Shown piece by piece: positions 42,909 to 51,009 of a stretch of DNA of 64,000 nucleotides. The notes under the pieces are model-generated. The model was not told where the DNA came from. It worked only from the letters and a program-made list of their open reading frames with translations, and did no database searches. Source of the DNA: Shewanella halifaxensis HAW-EB4 (GTDB lineage: Bacteria > Pseudomonadota > Gammaproteobacteria > Enterobacterales > Shewanellaceae); NCBI RefSeq assembly GCF_000019185.1, contig NC_010334.1, forward strand, positions 4,340,001 to 4,404,000, read 5' to 3'. Numbering within the stretch: the stretch's first letter is position 1; every line of letters starts with the position of its first letter. The position numbers were made by a program, and so were the translations under genes.

Positions 42909-43194
42909 GTTACTTTTTATCCTAACAATAATTCTAATACTTGAGCCAAACACACTATTGGGCCGAGCAAACCTATTAAATATAGGTCAAATCGCCAACG
43001 TTATTGGTGGGCTCAATCAATACGCAAGAGCAACGTTCTAAACATCACTCTCACGTTCATAATTCTGTTTGTAATCCGCACAGCCAATGATCACCTTACA
43101 TCGCCATACGCTTTACTTCATTCCCGACTCTAAATGCACATAGCTTACAATTGAGCTTATAACCAAGCATGGCATTTCTGCCCTCTTGCTCTGT

Positions 43195-43243
43195 TACTCA
43201 GCCTCGTTGCTCCCATGGAGGACGATGGCGAACATGCTGAGTA
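43195..43243 (+). other. Imperfect stem-loop in the long gap before rhlE
   Basis: The gap 42909-43597 (689 bp) has no credible gene. It holds a 49-nt structure closed by TACTCAGC/GCTGAGTA with an inner CTCC-CAT-GGAG hairpin. It could be part of a long leader for the helicase gene, which often have regulated 5' regions, or an independent small RNA; nothing decides this. Confidence 0.4.
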
Positions 43244-43597
43244 TGACGGCAAGACAAATCGGCAACCTAATGCAGGGGCGCGAGATTAACACATGCAGCG
43301 CTGATACAACATCTTTTAATCGCCCAAAAATCACACAATCGATGTTTTTTTTCAAAATTAACTAACTTCAGTGCGTAACAGTTATCAATCCCCCCCAATA
43401 CCTCAAGCCTAAAACCCATTTAGTGCCATACTCCATGTAAGATTAGCAGGCTTGATTATTTAGTCAGTGATTGCTTATTAATTAGCGCTTTTTAAGCAGA
43501 TCCTGTAAGCTGCACGGCCGCCAGCATCCGCAGGCCCCCTAAAACCGCTGCCAGTCGTACTTTAACGCCTATTTCGCAGCCGAAATGAGACCTATCT

Positions 43598-45076
43598 ATG
43601 AGTTTTGCCTCACTGGGCTTATCAGCCCAAATTTTGAAAGCCGTTGCCAACAAAGGTTATGACACTCCTTCACCTATTCAGGCACAAGCAATTCCAGCCG
43701 TACTTGAAGGTAAAGACGTGATGGCCGCTGCGCAGACTGGTACAGGTAAAACAGCAGGCTTTACCCTGCCATTGCTAGAGCTACTTTCAAAAGGCACTAA
43801 GGCGCCAGCAAAACAAGTACGCGCATTGGTATTAACACCAACACGTGAGTTAGCCGCTCAGATTGGTGAGAGTGTTGAAGTCTATGGCCAGTTTTTACCT
43901 CTAAAATCTGCGGTAATATTTGGTGGCGTTGGCATTGGCCCACAAATTACTAAACTTAACCGCGGCGTTGATATCCTAGTTGCTACACCGGGCCGTTTAC
44001 TCGATCTATACAATCAACGTGCAGTGAGCTTTAGCCAGCTTGAAGTGTTAGTACTCGATGAAGCTGACCGCATGCTAGACATGGGCTTTATTCACGATAT
44101 CAAGAAAATATTAGCAATATTACCCGCTAAGCGTCAGAACCTAATGTTCTCTGCAACTTTCTCTGATGACATTCGTCAACTAGCCAAAGGCTTAGTTAAC
44201 AATCCTGTTGAGATCTCTGTCACGCCACGTAATGCAACAGCAAACACGGTAAAACAGTGGATTTGCCCAGTCGATCATGGCCAGAAAGTAGCCGTCTTAA
44301 TTGAACTCATTAAACAAAATGACTGGCAACAAGTATTGGTATTTAGCCGTACTAAGCACGGTGCAAACCGTCTTGCCAAAAACCTTGAGGCGAAAGGTAT
44401 TACTGCAGCTGCAATTCACGGCAACAAGAGTCAAGGCGCAAGAACCAAAGCGTTGGCTGACTTTAAGAGTGGAGCAGTTCGAGTACTTGTGGCAACTGAC
44501 ATTGCTGCACGTGGCCTTGATATCGACCAGCTACCTCAAGTTGTTAACTTTGATTTACCAAATGTTCCAGAAGATTACGTACATCGTATCGGTCGTACCG
44601 GCCGTGCAGGTGCTTCCGGTCATGCGGTATCGTTAGTTAGCAGTGAAGAGATTAAGCTACTGCGTGATATTGAGTTACTGATCAAACAGAACTTAGAGCG
44701 ACGCCCAGTAGAAGGTTTTGAGCCAACTCACAGCTTGCCAGAAACCGATCTGACCGGTAAGTCTCATGGCCAGAATAAAGGTCCACGCAACAGTGGTAAT
44801 CAAAGTCGTGGTAACGGACGCTCTCGCAGCCCAAATTCAGGTGGAGCTGGCAACAAACCTCCTCAACGCCGTCAAAGCAATGGCCAAACTAATAGCCAAA
44901 ACAGCAACGATGGTGCTAAAACTGAACATAGAGACGGTCAACGTAGTGGTGAAATGGCTCGCGGCCACCAGCCAAGCCCGAATTCACAACCAAGTAAGCC
45001 TCGACGTCAACGTCGCCCTAACGCTAATAACAGCAATGCTAATAGAAGCGCCAATAAGCCAAGTCAAAATAGCTAA
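43598..45076 (+). CDS. rhlE: DEAD-box RNA helicase, RhlE type
   Basis: 492 residues. Core helicase motifs: Q motif (GYDTPSPIQAQAIP), motif I AAQTGTGKT, Ia PTRELAAQ, II DEAD, III SAT, V ATDIAARGLD and VI HRIGRTGRAG. After about residue 375 comes a roughly 115-residue low-complexity Asn/Ser/Gly/Arg-rich tail (NQSRGNGRSRSPNSGG, KPRRQRRPNANNSN), the usual unstructured RNA-binding extension. It remodels RNA in ribosome assembly or cold adaptation. It is convergent with dbpA, another DEAD-box gene, across a repeat-containing spacer. Confidence 0.93.
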   Translation: MSFASLGLSAQILKAVANKGYDTPSPIQAQAIPAVLEGKDVMAAAQTGTGKTAGFTLPLLELLSKGTKAPAKQVRALVLTPTRELAAQIGESVEVYGQFLPLKSAVIFGGVGIGPQITKLNRGVDILVATPGRLLDLYNQRAVSFSQLEVLVLDEADRMLDMGFIHDIKKILAILPAKRQNLMFSATFSDDIRQLAKGLVNNPVEISVTPRNATANTVKQWICPVDHGQKVAVLIELIKQNDWQQVLVFSRTKHGANRLAKNLEAKGITAAAIHGNKSQGARTKALADFKSGAVRVLVATDIAARGLDIDQLPQVVNFDLPNVPEDYVHRIGRTGRAGASGHAVSLVSSEEIKLLRDIELLIKQNLERRPVEGFEPTHSLPETDLTGKSHGQNKGPRNSGNQSRGNGRSRSPNSGGAGNKPPQRRQSNGQTNSQNSNDGAKTEHRDGQRSGEMARGHQPSPNSQPSKPRRQRRPNANNSNANRSANKPSQNS

Positions 45077-45091
45077 GCGCTAAACCAGCTA

Positions 45092-45234
45092 ATGGGTCTT
45101 GGCATAAGTGCTCCAGGCACAAATACCAAGACTAGCCATCGGTTTTTGTATTAGCGCCCTTGGTATAAATGTTCCAAACACAAATACCAAGACTAGCCAT
45201 CCATGGGTCTTGGCATAAGTGCTCCAGGCACAAA
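45092..45234 (+). repeat. Three copies of a roughly 48-bp palindromic repeat
   Basis: Copy A 45092-45139, diverged copy B 45157-45200, truncated copy C 45201-45234. Each contains GTCTTGG (or CCTTGG) ... CCAAGAC arms with ATGG/CCAT flanks, so each full copy can fold into a hairpin. A and C are identical where they overlap. Function unknown. Confidence 0.8.
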
Positions 45235-45261
45235 AAAGCAGCGCCTAAGCGCTGCTTTTTT
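45232..45261. terminator. Bidirectional terminator between rhlE and dbpA
   Basis: 13-bp perfect stem AAAAAAGCAGCGC/GCGCTGCTTTTTT with loop CTAA, between convergent genes. Confidence 0.92.
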
Positions 45262-45281
45262 ATACCTGAAGTAAAATGCGT

Positions 45282-46691
45282 TTAACGCATTTCCCATGCA
45301 CGGTATGAACGGCCCTTTAGCTTGCCGTTGGTAATTTTATGCAGGGCTTTTTTCGCCACTTTACGGTTAACAGCAACATAAGATCGCATATCGGTGATCT
45401 TAATCTTACCGACTTCACTTCCCTCAATACCATCTTCGCCAGTCAATGCGCCAAGAATGTCACCAGGACGTAGTTTCTGCTTTTTACCACCATCAATTTG
45501 TAAGGTGATCATTACAGGTTGTACCGGGAAGGTATCTAACAGATTTTCAGGCGGTAGTGCCTCGTTAACAATATCGCGCTCTAAATAATCTTCAAGTAAC
45601 GCAATCTTGTAGCCATCTTCGTCACTATAAAAAGTGTGCGCTGAACCTTTGCTACCCGCACGGCCTGTACGGCCAATACGGTGAATATGTACTTCAGTGT
45701 CATAAGCAACATGATAGTTAATTACCGCATCGAGGGCGTCGATATCAAGACCACGCGCAGCAACATCAGTTGCCACCATGATAGACACACTCTTATTGGC
45801 AAACTGCAATAAGGTTTGGTCTCTATCTCTTTGCTCTAAATCACCGTGTAGAGCAACAACGCTAAAGCCGTCATTCTTCAACTGGGCAGCAACATCTTTC
45901 GTTTCACGCTTGGTATTACAAAATACCACCGCGCTTTCAGGGCGGTATTGCAGTAACAATAACTTTAGCGCACGCATGCGATCGTTATTATTACCCACTT
46001 CATAGAAGTGTTGTTCAATCGTACTTGTTGCATGACTAGAAGCCACTTTAACCATGACAGGTTTGAACATGATCTTATCGGCAATAGACTGGATCTGCTC
46101 AGGGAATGTTGCGCTAAATAGTAACGTCTGACGCTCTATTGGCATGCGCTCCATGATGCCTTCAAGTTCAACCTGAAAGCCCATCTCTAACATGCGGTCG
46201 GCTTCATCAAGCACTAAAGTATGTACGTTTTCTAGATCTAAGCGGCCGCGATCTAAGTGATCGATGATACGGCCTGGAGTACCAACAATGATGTGCGCGC
46301 CATGTTCTAACGAGCCAATTTGTGGACCCATTGGCACACCGCCACAAAGAGTCAGCACTTTAATGTTATGGATGCCACGAGCAAGCGTGCGGATCTCTTT
46401 TGCCACTTGATCGGCAAGTTCACGGGTCGGGCACAAAACCAAAGTCTGAATACGAAAACGTTTAACGTCTAATTTGTTCAGTAAGCCCAAACCGAACGCT
46501 GCCGTCTTACCCGAGCCCGTCTTTCCTTGGCCAATCACATCTTCGCCATTAAGAATGGCAGGTAAGCTTTGCGCCTGAATAGGCGTCATCGACTCATAAC
46601 CCATCGTTTTTAGGTTATCGAGTAACTCAACCTTAAGGTTAAGGCTTGAGAATGGCGCTTGGCCATCGGTATTTGGGACTGATTGAGTCAA
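45282..46691 (-). CDS. dbpA: ATP-dependent RNA helicase DbpA
   Basis: 469 residues. DEAD-box core: GQGKTGSGKT, PTRELADQV, DEAD, SAT, VATDVAARGLD, HRIGRTGRAG. A C-terminal DbpA RNA-binding domain follows (about 395-469; QKLRPGDILGALTGEDGIEGSEVGKIKITDMRSYVAVNRKVAKKAL) that recognises helix 92 of 23S rRNA, so it acts in late 50S assembly. It starts at TTG 46691, with AGGA about 8 nt upstream; no ATG occurs early enough to replace it. It is preceded by a roughly 150-nt structured leader and a promoter with a TATAAT -10. Confidence 0.95.
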   Translation of the reverse strand: MTQSVPNTDGQAPFSSLNLKVELLDNLKTMGYESMTPIQAQSLPAILNGEDVIGQGKTGSGKTAAFGLGLLNKLDVKRFRIQTLVLCPTRELADQVAKEIRTLARGIHNIKVLTLCGGVPMGPQIGSLEHGAHIIVGTPGRIIDHLDRGRLDLENVHTLVLDEADRMLEMGFQVELEGIMERMPIERQTLLFSATFPEQIQSIADKIMFKPVMVKVASSHATSTIEQHFYEVGNNNDRMRALKLLLLQYRPESAVVFCNTKRETKDVAAQLKNDGFSVVALHGDLEQRDRDQTLLQFANKSVSIMVATDVAARGLDIDALDAVINYHVAYDTEVHIHRIGRTGRAGSKGSAHTFYSDEDGYKIALLEDYLERDIVNEALPPENLLDTFPVQPVMITLQIDGGKKQKLRPGDILGALTGEDGIEGSEVGKIKITDMRSYVAVNRKVAKKALHKITNGKLKGRSYRAWEMR

Positions 46692-46842
46692 AGTATCTTT
46701 CCTAAGTATTCACTGCTGTTTAGGGCCGTTTCCCCTCTAGGACTCGATACCTTAATCAGGTTCATCAAATCACGCTTGCAGTGATAAAATCATGGTGACA
46801 AGGCTCCAAACCATCAGGAGCAAAAGTTGTCGTTTTCTATCG
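46692..46842 (-). promoter_or_regulatory. Structured leader of dbpA
   Basis: About 150 nt between the putative start of transcription and the TTG start. On the minus strand it opens with the hairpin GCTCC-TGATGGTTT-GGAGC (46803-46821). It later has TGAACCTGAT and AGAGGGGAAACG, which recall the 3' part of TPP riboswitches, but the CTGAGA half is absent. It may be an autoregulatory RNA for DbpA or another structured leader. Confidence 0.4.
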
Positions 46843-46848
46843 CTATAA

Positions 46849-46854
46849 ATTATA
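46849..46854 (-). promoter_or_regulatory. -10 element of the dbpA promoter
   Basis: TATAAT on the minus strand, with a weak -35-like AATAAC 16 bp upstream. The remaining 46860-46983 shows no gene. Confidence 0.5.
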
Positions 46855-46983
46855 GCGCGCTATTGTAGCAGTTATTCTTTTAGTTGCAGCATATCGAATA
46901 AGGATTAGCGTTAAATATGCCTAATTTACTCCGCTTTGCCCCTGTTACGGATACAGCCGCGTTTCATTTTCGTGTAAAAAGCG

Positions 46984-47017
46984 CATAAAAAAAGCTGGCA
47001 CAATTGAACCAGCTTTT
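46984..47017 (-). terminator. Terminator of the DUF3313 gene
   Basis: AAAAGCTGG/CCAGCTTTT stem; on the minus strand it is followed by TTTATGCGC after a run of T. Confidence 0.8.
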
Positions 47018-47077
47018 ACAGAGGGACGAATGTGGACAGAGAGGGATAACAGAGGATGTTACCGACAAATGATTGTT

Positions 47078-47773
47078 CTAGAGTGCTTCGCCACGCAAAG
47101 TCGAGCCTAAACGCTCAACCCACCAGTCGACGGCATCTTTTGCATCATCAGTTGAATCAATCATGGTGCTAAAGTCTTTACTACCCGCTTTTCGGTCAAT
47201 GACGGCAACGATGGGCTTACCCGTTTGCGCATCACTGATCATAAGCTCTATCGTTGCGCTACCTACATTGGTATGTTCGCCTGTCACCACCTTCGAGATA
47301 CTCGAGATCCCAAGGCCAAAAGGCAGTAGACTGCTGGTAACGGCTAAAATCGGATTAGGAGTTTCAATATTGGTCAGCGCCACACTGACTCTTAAGGTTT
47401 TAGCGCTATCACTACTAAGCTGTTCTTGTTCTATGACGTTAAAGCGTTTACTGGCTTTGTTTTTAATCTTACTCACCAAGTAGTGCGACACTTCAACAAT
47501 ATCTTGATCATCTAAATTATCGTATCGAGTCTTATCATCTAACACCAACCAAGCTTGATCGACGATAACATTGTCGTATTGGCCGAGGATATGATTAAGA
47601 TCTTTGAGACTTTTTATCCCTGGTTGTGCCCAAACCAAATCGCTACCACCTTCAGGGCCAGGTCTAAAGTCATCGAATGAGCTAAACATCTGTGAGTTTC
47701 TGTAATCCTGAACGACTCCACAGCCCGTTAATAACAGAGTCATACTCAGAATAAATAATCGTGTGACCATCAT
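47078..47773 (-). CDS. DUF3313 family lipoprotein
   Basis: 231 residues from ATG 47773 (or 47770). Lipoprotein signal MMVTRLFILSMTLLLTGC with lipobox LLTGC. The mature part follows DUF3313: DFRPGPEGGSDLVWAQPGIKSLKDLNHILGQYDNVIVDQAWLVLDD, a SHYLVSKIKNKASKRFNV helix, LRVSVALTNIE, then VGSATIELMISDAQTGKPIVAVIDRKAGSKDF and a C-terminal WWVERLGSTL. Function of the family is unknown; outer-membrane lipoprotein location likely. Monocistronic. Confidence 0.82.
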   Translation of the reverse strand: MMVTRLFILSMTLLLTGCGVVQDYRNSQMFSSFDDFRPGPEGGSDLVWAQPGIKSLKDLNHILGQYDNVIVDQAWLVLDDKTRYDNLDDQDIVEVSHYLVSKIKNKASKRFNVIEQEQLSSDSAKTLRVSVALTNIETPNPILAVTSSLLPFGLGISSISKVVTGEHTNVGSATIELMISDAQTGKPIVAVIDRKAGSKDFSTMIDSTDDAKDAVDWWVERLGSTLRGEAL

Positions 47774-47936
47774 TATTGTTACTCGCTTAAACTCTACGCC
47801 GACAGTATTGTTAGCGCTAAAGAACAAAGTTTACACGATTTCAAATAAAAAAACAGCAGAACACACAGGTGTACAACTCGCTAGTTAAAGACCGTTTTAG
47901 AAGCAAAGTCTAAAAATAAAGAGATACTATTAAGCA

Positions 47937-48155
47937 CTAATCCGGGTTAAACACGCCGATGACTGCACCCGTCGCCTTTTTAGTCACTTTTTTTTCCGTT
48001 TGCTGCTCGCGATAATCACACTCGACACACTCAACGGTTTCAATACCATTTTCTTTAAATAACACGATTGACTCTTTTGCCTGACACTTAGGGCACTTAG
48101 CGCCAGCAACAAAACGCTTCTTCACTTTTTTAGTTGTATTTGTTGTTATCATCAT
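47937..48155 (-). CDS. yheV: YheV-like small zinc-ribbon protein
   Basis: 72 residues. KKRFVAGAKCPKCQAKESIVLFKENGIETVECVECDYRE gives a CxxC...CxxC zinc ribbon, and the C-terminal GAVIGVFNPD matches the end of E. coli YheV (IGIFHPD). ATG 48155 is preceded by AAAGGAA. E. coli yheV lies beside the kef and yheS genes; the divergent yheS here preserves that neighbourhood. Function unknown. Confidence 0.92.
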   Translation of the reverse strand: MMITTNTTKKVKKRFVAGAKCPKCQAKESIVLFKENGIETVECVECDYREQQTEKKVTKKATGAVIGVFNPD

Positions 48156-48308
48156 GATTTAAATTCCTTTACAGATATGTCCAACATTTTGCCATAAAAG
48201 CAGCGTTATGACCGTACTTTTCTAGGATCCACCATAGAAGTAACCATGGGTTCTAGGCTATTATCTGTCCCCAATATTTGCTGTTACTCTGACTTAAAGC
48301 CGACTTCA

Positions 48309-50219
48309 ATGATCACCATCACTCAAGCTCAACTCGTTCGTGGCTCGAAAACCTTGCTCGATGAAACTTCATTAACCGTCTATCCAGGCCACAAGGTCGG
48401 CCTAGTAGGAGCAAACGGCAGCGGCAAGTCTTCATTACTTGCGCTTATCTTAGGCAAAATCAGCCTCGATAAGGGTGAGTTTACTATGCCTAGCGGCTGG
48501 CAGATGGCCACCGTGGCACAGGAAACACCGGCACTTGACGTTGCGGCAATTGAGTATGTGATTGATGGAGATAGTGAATATCGTGAACTTGAAGCACAGC
48601 TACATGCAGCCCAAGAAGCCGACGATGGCCATAAAATTGCACTCTTACATGGCAAAATTGATGCGATTGGCGGCTATGCCATACATTCACGCGCCGCAAG
48701 CTTACTCGCCGGCCTTGGGTTTAGCGAACAAGAGCAACGCAATCCAGTAAAGAGCTTCTCGGGTGGTTGGCGTATGCGTCTTAACTTAGCCCAAGCGCTG
48801 CTATGTCGCTCAGATCTACTGCTTCTCGATGAGCCAACCAACCACTTGGACTTAGACACCATGTATTGGTTAGAAGGCTGGATTAAGGCTTATCAAGGTA
48901 CGCTAATTCTTATCAGTCACGACCGCGACTTTATTGATGGCATTGTCGATGAGATCGTCCATGTCGAAAACACCAAGCTGAACTACTACAAAGGTAACTA
49001 CACCTCGTTTGAGCGTGTCCGTGCCGAACGTATGGCGCAGCAGCAAGTGGCATTTGAGCGTCAGCAAAAAGAGCGCGCTCATATGCAGTCTTTTGTTGAC
49101 CGCTTCCGTTATAAAGCCAGTAAGGCTAAGCAGGCTCAAAGCCGCTTAAAAGCGCTTGAACGTATGGCAGAGCTACTGCCATCACAAGCTGACAGTCCGT
49201 TCCATATGGCTTTTAGAGAGCCTGAAGCTCTACCTAATCCACTGGTAACAATGGAGCAAGTGTCTATCGGTTACGGTGAAACTGAGATCCTTAAGAAGGT
49301 TCACCTCAACCTTGTTCCCGGTGCACGCATCGGTTTATTGGGTCGCAACGGTGCGGGTAAGTCGACGCTGGTAAAGCTACTTTCTGGTGAGCTGTCACCG
49401 ATGAAAGGCAAGTATGAAACCAATCCAGGCTTAAATATCGGCTATTTTGCCCAGCATCAGCTGGAATTTTTAAGCTTAGATGACTCACCACTACAGCATA
49501 TGGTGCGCCTGGCTCCAACGACTAAAGAGCAGGAGCTACGTAACTTCCTTGGTGGTTATGGTTTCAATGGTGATATGGCTTTAGCGCCAGTTAGACCTTT
49601 CTCTGGCGGCGAAAAAGCACGTTTAGTATTAGCACTTTTAGTATGGCAGCGCCCTAACCTATTGCTACTCGATGAACCGACCAACCACTTAGACCTAGAG
49701 ATGCGTCATGCGCTGACCATGGCACTACAGACTTTTGAAGGCGCAATGATTATCGTCTCACACGATAGACACTTATTGCGTTTAAGCTGTAGTGACTATT
49801 ATCTTGTCGACCAAGGTGAAGTCAAAAGCTTTGAAGGTGACTTAGATGATTACCATCAGTGGTTACTCGATGCGTCAAAAACCGCAGGCAAAGAGGAAGA
49901 CAGCGACGCGAGCAAGCCTGTTCAAGATAAAAAGCAGCAAAAACGCTTAGAAGCCGAGCTTAGACAAAAGCTGTCGCCACTTAAAAAAGTACAGGCTAAG
50001 CTAGAAAAAGAGCAGCAAAAAGCCAACGACCGCTTAAAAGAGTTGGAAGATATGCTGGCTGATATCAGCCTATATGATGCCGAGAATAAGGCTACGCTTA
50101 CTCAAGTATTAGCCGATAGAACCGCTTTGACTCAAGGACTTGAAGAAAGCGAAATGGAATGGCTTGAGATCCAAGAAGAAATTGAAAGCATTGAACAAGG
50201 TGTTCACGCTGAAATTTAA
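48309..50219 (+). CDS. yheS: ABC-F family ATPase YheS
   Basis: 636 residues, the same size as E. coli YheS (637). Two ABC domains without membrane segments: Walker A GANGSGKSSLLALI and GRNGAGKSTLVKLL, signatures FSGGWRMRLNLAQAL and FSGGEKARLVLALLV, Walker B LLLLDEPTNHLDLD and LLLLDEPTNHLDLE. The linker between them (YKGNYTSFERVRAERMAQQQVAFERQQKERAHMQSFVDRFRYKASKAKQAQSR) is the ABC-F P-site tRNA-interaction motif, and the C-terminus is a coiled coil. ABC-F proteins act on the ribosome. ATG 48309 matches the family start; ATG 48246 is rejected. Confidence 0.95.
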   Translation: MITITQAQLVRGSKTLLDETSLTVYPGHKVGLVGANGSGKSSLLALILGKISLDKGEFTMPSGWQMATVAQETPALDVAAIEYVIDGDSEYRELEAQLHAAQEADDGHKIALLHGKIDAIGGYAIHSRAASLLAGLGFSEQEQRNPVKSFSGGWRMRLNLAQALLCRSDLLLLDEPTNHLDLDTMYWLEGWIKAYQGTLILISHDRDFIDGIVDEIVHVENTKLNYYKGNYTSFERVRAERMAQQQVAFERQQKERAHMQSFVDRFRYKASKAKQAQSRLKALERMAELLPSQADSPFHMAFREPEALPNPLVTMEQVSIGYGETEILKKVHLNLVPGARIGLLGRNGAGKSTLVKLLSGELSPMKGKYETNPGLNIGYFAQHQLEFLSLDDSPLQHMVRLAPTTKEQELRNFLGGYGFNGDMALAPVRPFSGGEKARLVLALLVWQRPNLLLLDEPTNHLDLEMRHALTMALQTFEGAMIIVSHDRHLLRLSCSDYYLVDQGEVKSFEGDLDDYHQWLLDASKTAGKEEDSDASKPVQDKKQQKRLEAELRQKLSPLKKVQAKLEKEQQKANDRLKELEDMLADISLYDAENKATLTQVLADRTALTQGLEESEMEWLEIQEEIESIEQGVHAEI

Positions 50220-50245
50220 GTAAAGTCATATTTATACCAATCAAT

Positions 50246-50275
50246 AAAAAGGGAAGCATTGCTTCCCTTTTTATT
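50246..50275 (+). terminator. Terminator of yheS
   Basis: 12-bp perfect stem AAAAAGGGAAGC/GCTTCCCTTTTT with loop ATT, followed by ATTT. Confidence 0.92.
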
Positions 50276-50327
50276 TGCCATAATAATCGGTATTAATCTT
50301 CAGCAAAAACGTAAAGAATTAGATTTG

Positions 50328-50783
50328 ATGACATCAGCAAATAACCTCCCACCCAATTTATGGCACGACTGTGATGTCATCTACGAGCAGCATCAAAGCC
50401 TGTGTTTGCAGCTACAAGATGACCACCAGCTCAATGTTAATCTACTGCTATTAGCGATTTGGCTCGATAAACAGCATCAAAGGCTTACACTAGCGCATTG
50501 GGCTCAATTACAGCAAGACGTCTTTGTATGGGAACAAAAACTGTTATTACCTTACCGAAAATTAAGACGCCTAGGCAAAACCAGCCTCAACAAAGAGGAA
50601 TATCAACAGATGTTAAGCCTAGAGTTAATGCTAGAGCGTAAATCTCAGGCGATGATTTTAAATGCGCTTGAATCGATGCAGCTTGAACAGCAAACAAGCA
50701 CCGACACCCGCGATAACCTCAGCCACTATTTATCCCTATTTGACCTCGATAGCCACGACTACCTCTCACTACGAGGTCACTAG
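50328..50783 (+). CDS. TIGR02444 family protein
   Basis: 151 residues from ATG 50328; the longer frame starts inside the yheS terminator. Alpha-helical, with the family pattern NLPPNLWHDCDVIYEQHQSLCLQLQDDHQLNVNLLLLAIWLDKQ and a later WEQKLLLPYRKLRRLGK. The C-terminus is Asp/Ser-rich. It is found next to yheS in many marine gammaproteobacteria; function unknown. The 226 bp that follow have a degenerate CCACGAAG/CTTCGTGG inverted repeat and a terminator but no gene. Confidence 0.82.
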   Translation: MTSANNLPPNLWHDCDVIYEQHQSLCLQLQDDHQLNVNLLLLAIWLDKQHQRLTLAHWAQLQQDVFVWEQKLLLPYRKLRRLGKTSLNKEEYQQMLSLELMLERKSQAMILNALESMQLEQQTSTDTRDNLSHYLSLFDLDSHDYLSLRGH

Positions 50784-50973
50784 CATCACAATAAAAAAGC
50801 GAGTCAATGGATCTAATACCGTTCACTTAAGCAAGTTACCCAGAGAAAATTCGATGACTTCGAAAGATAAGAGTGGACCACGAAGAGAAGCAACCTCGAG
50901 CTTTTTCTTTTCTTCGTGTCCTCTGTGTAGCAAATGAAGTAAACACTTCGTGGTTTATCGCTTTTAAAGCAAA

Positions 50974-50995
50974 GAACCCAGTTTGTGCTGGGTTC
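50974..50995. terminator. Hairpin between TIGR02444 and GMC genes
   Basis: GAACCCAG/CTGGGTTC 8-bp stem with a 6-nt loop, followed by ATGTTTTC on the plus strand and TTTGCTTTT on the minus strand. Confidence 0.65.
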
Positions 50996-51009
50996 ATGTT
51001 TTCTGTTGA

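Noticed and set aside
42841..43041. Plus-strand open frame opposite the DUF3622 gene
   Set aside because: Mostly antisense to a well-supported gene, no ribosome site, and its hydrophobicity comes from the reverse of a charged region.
46692..46842. TPP riboswitch upstream of dbpA
   Set aside because: Only the 3'-half motif is similar; the CTGAGA element is absent and the downstream gene is unrelated to thiamine.
50259..50327. Longer N-terminus of the TIGR02444 protein
   Set aside because: It starts inside the yheS terminator; ATG 50328 gives the family N-terminus.
50662..50937. Plus-strand open frame overlapping the TIGR02444 gene
   Set aside because: Shares its first 120 bp with a supported gene in another frame and ends in a degenerate repeat; no recognisable features.
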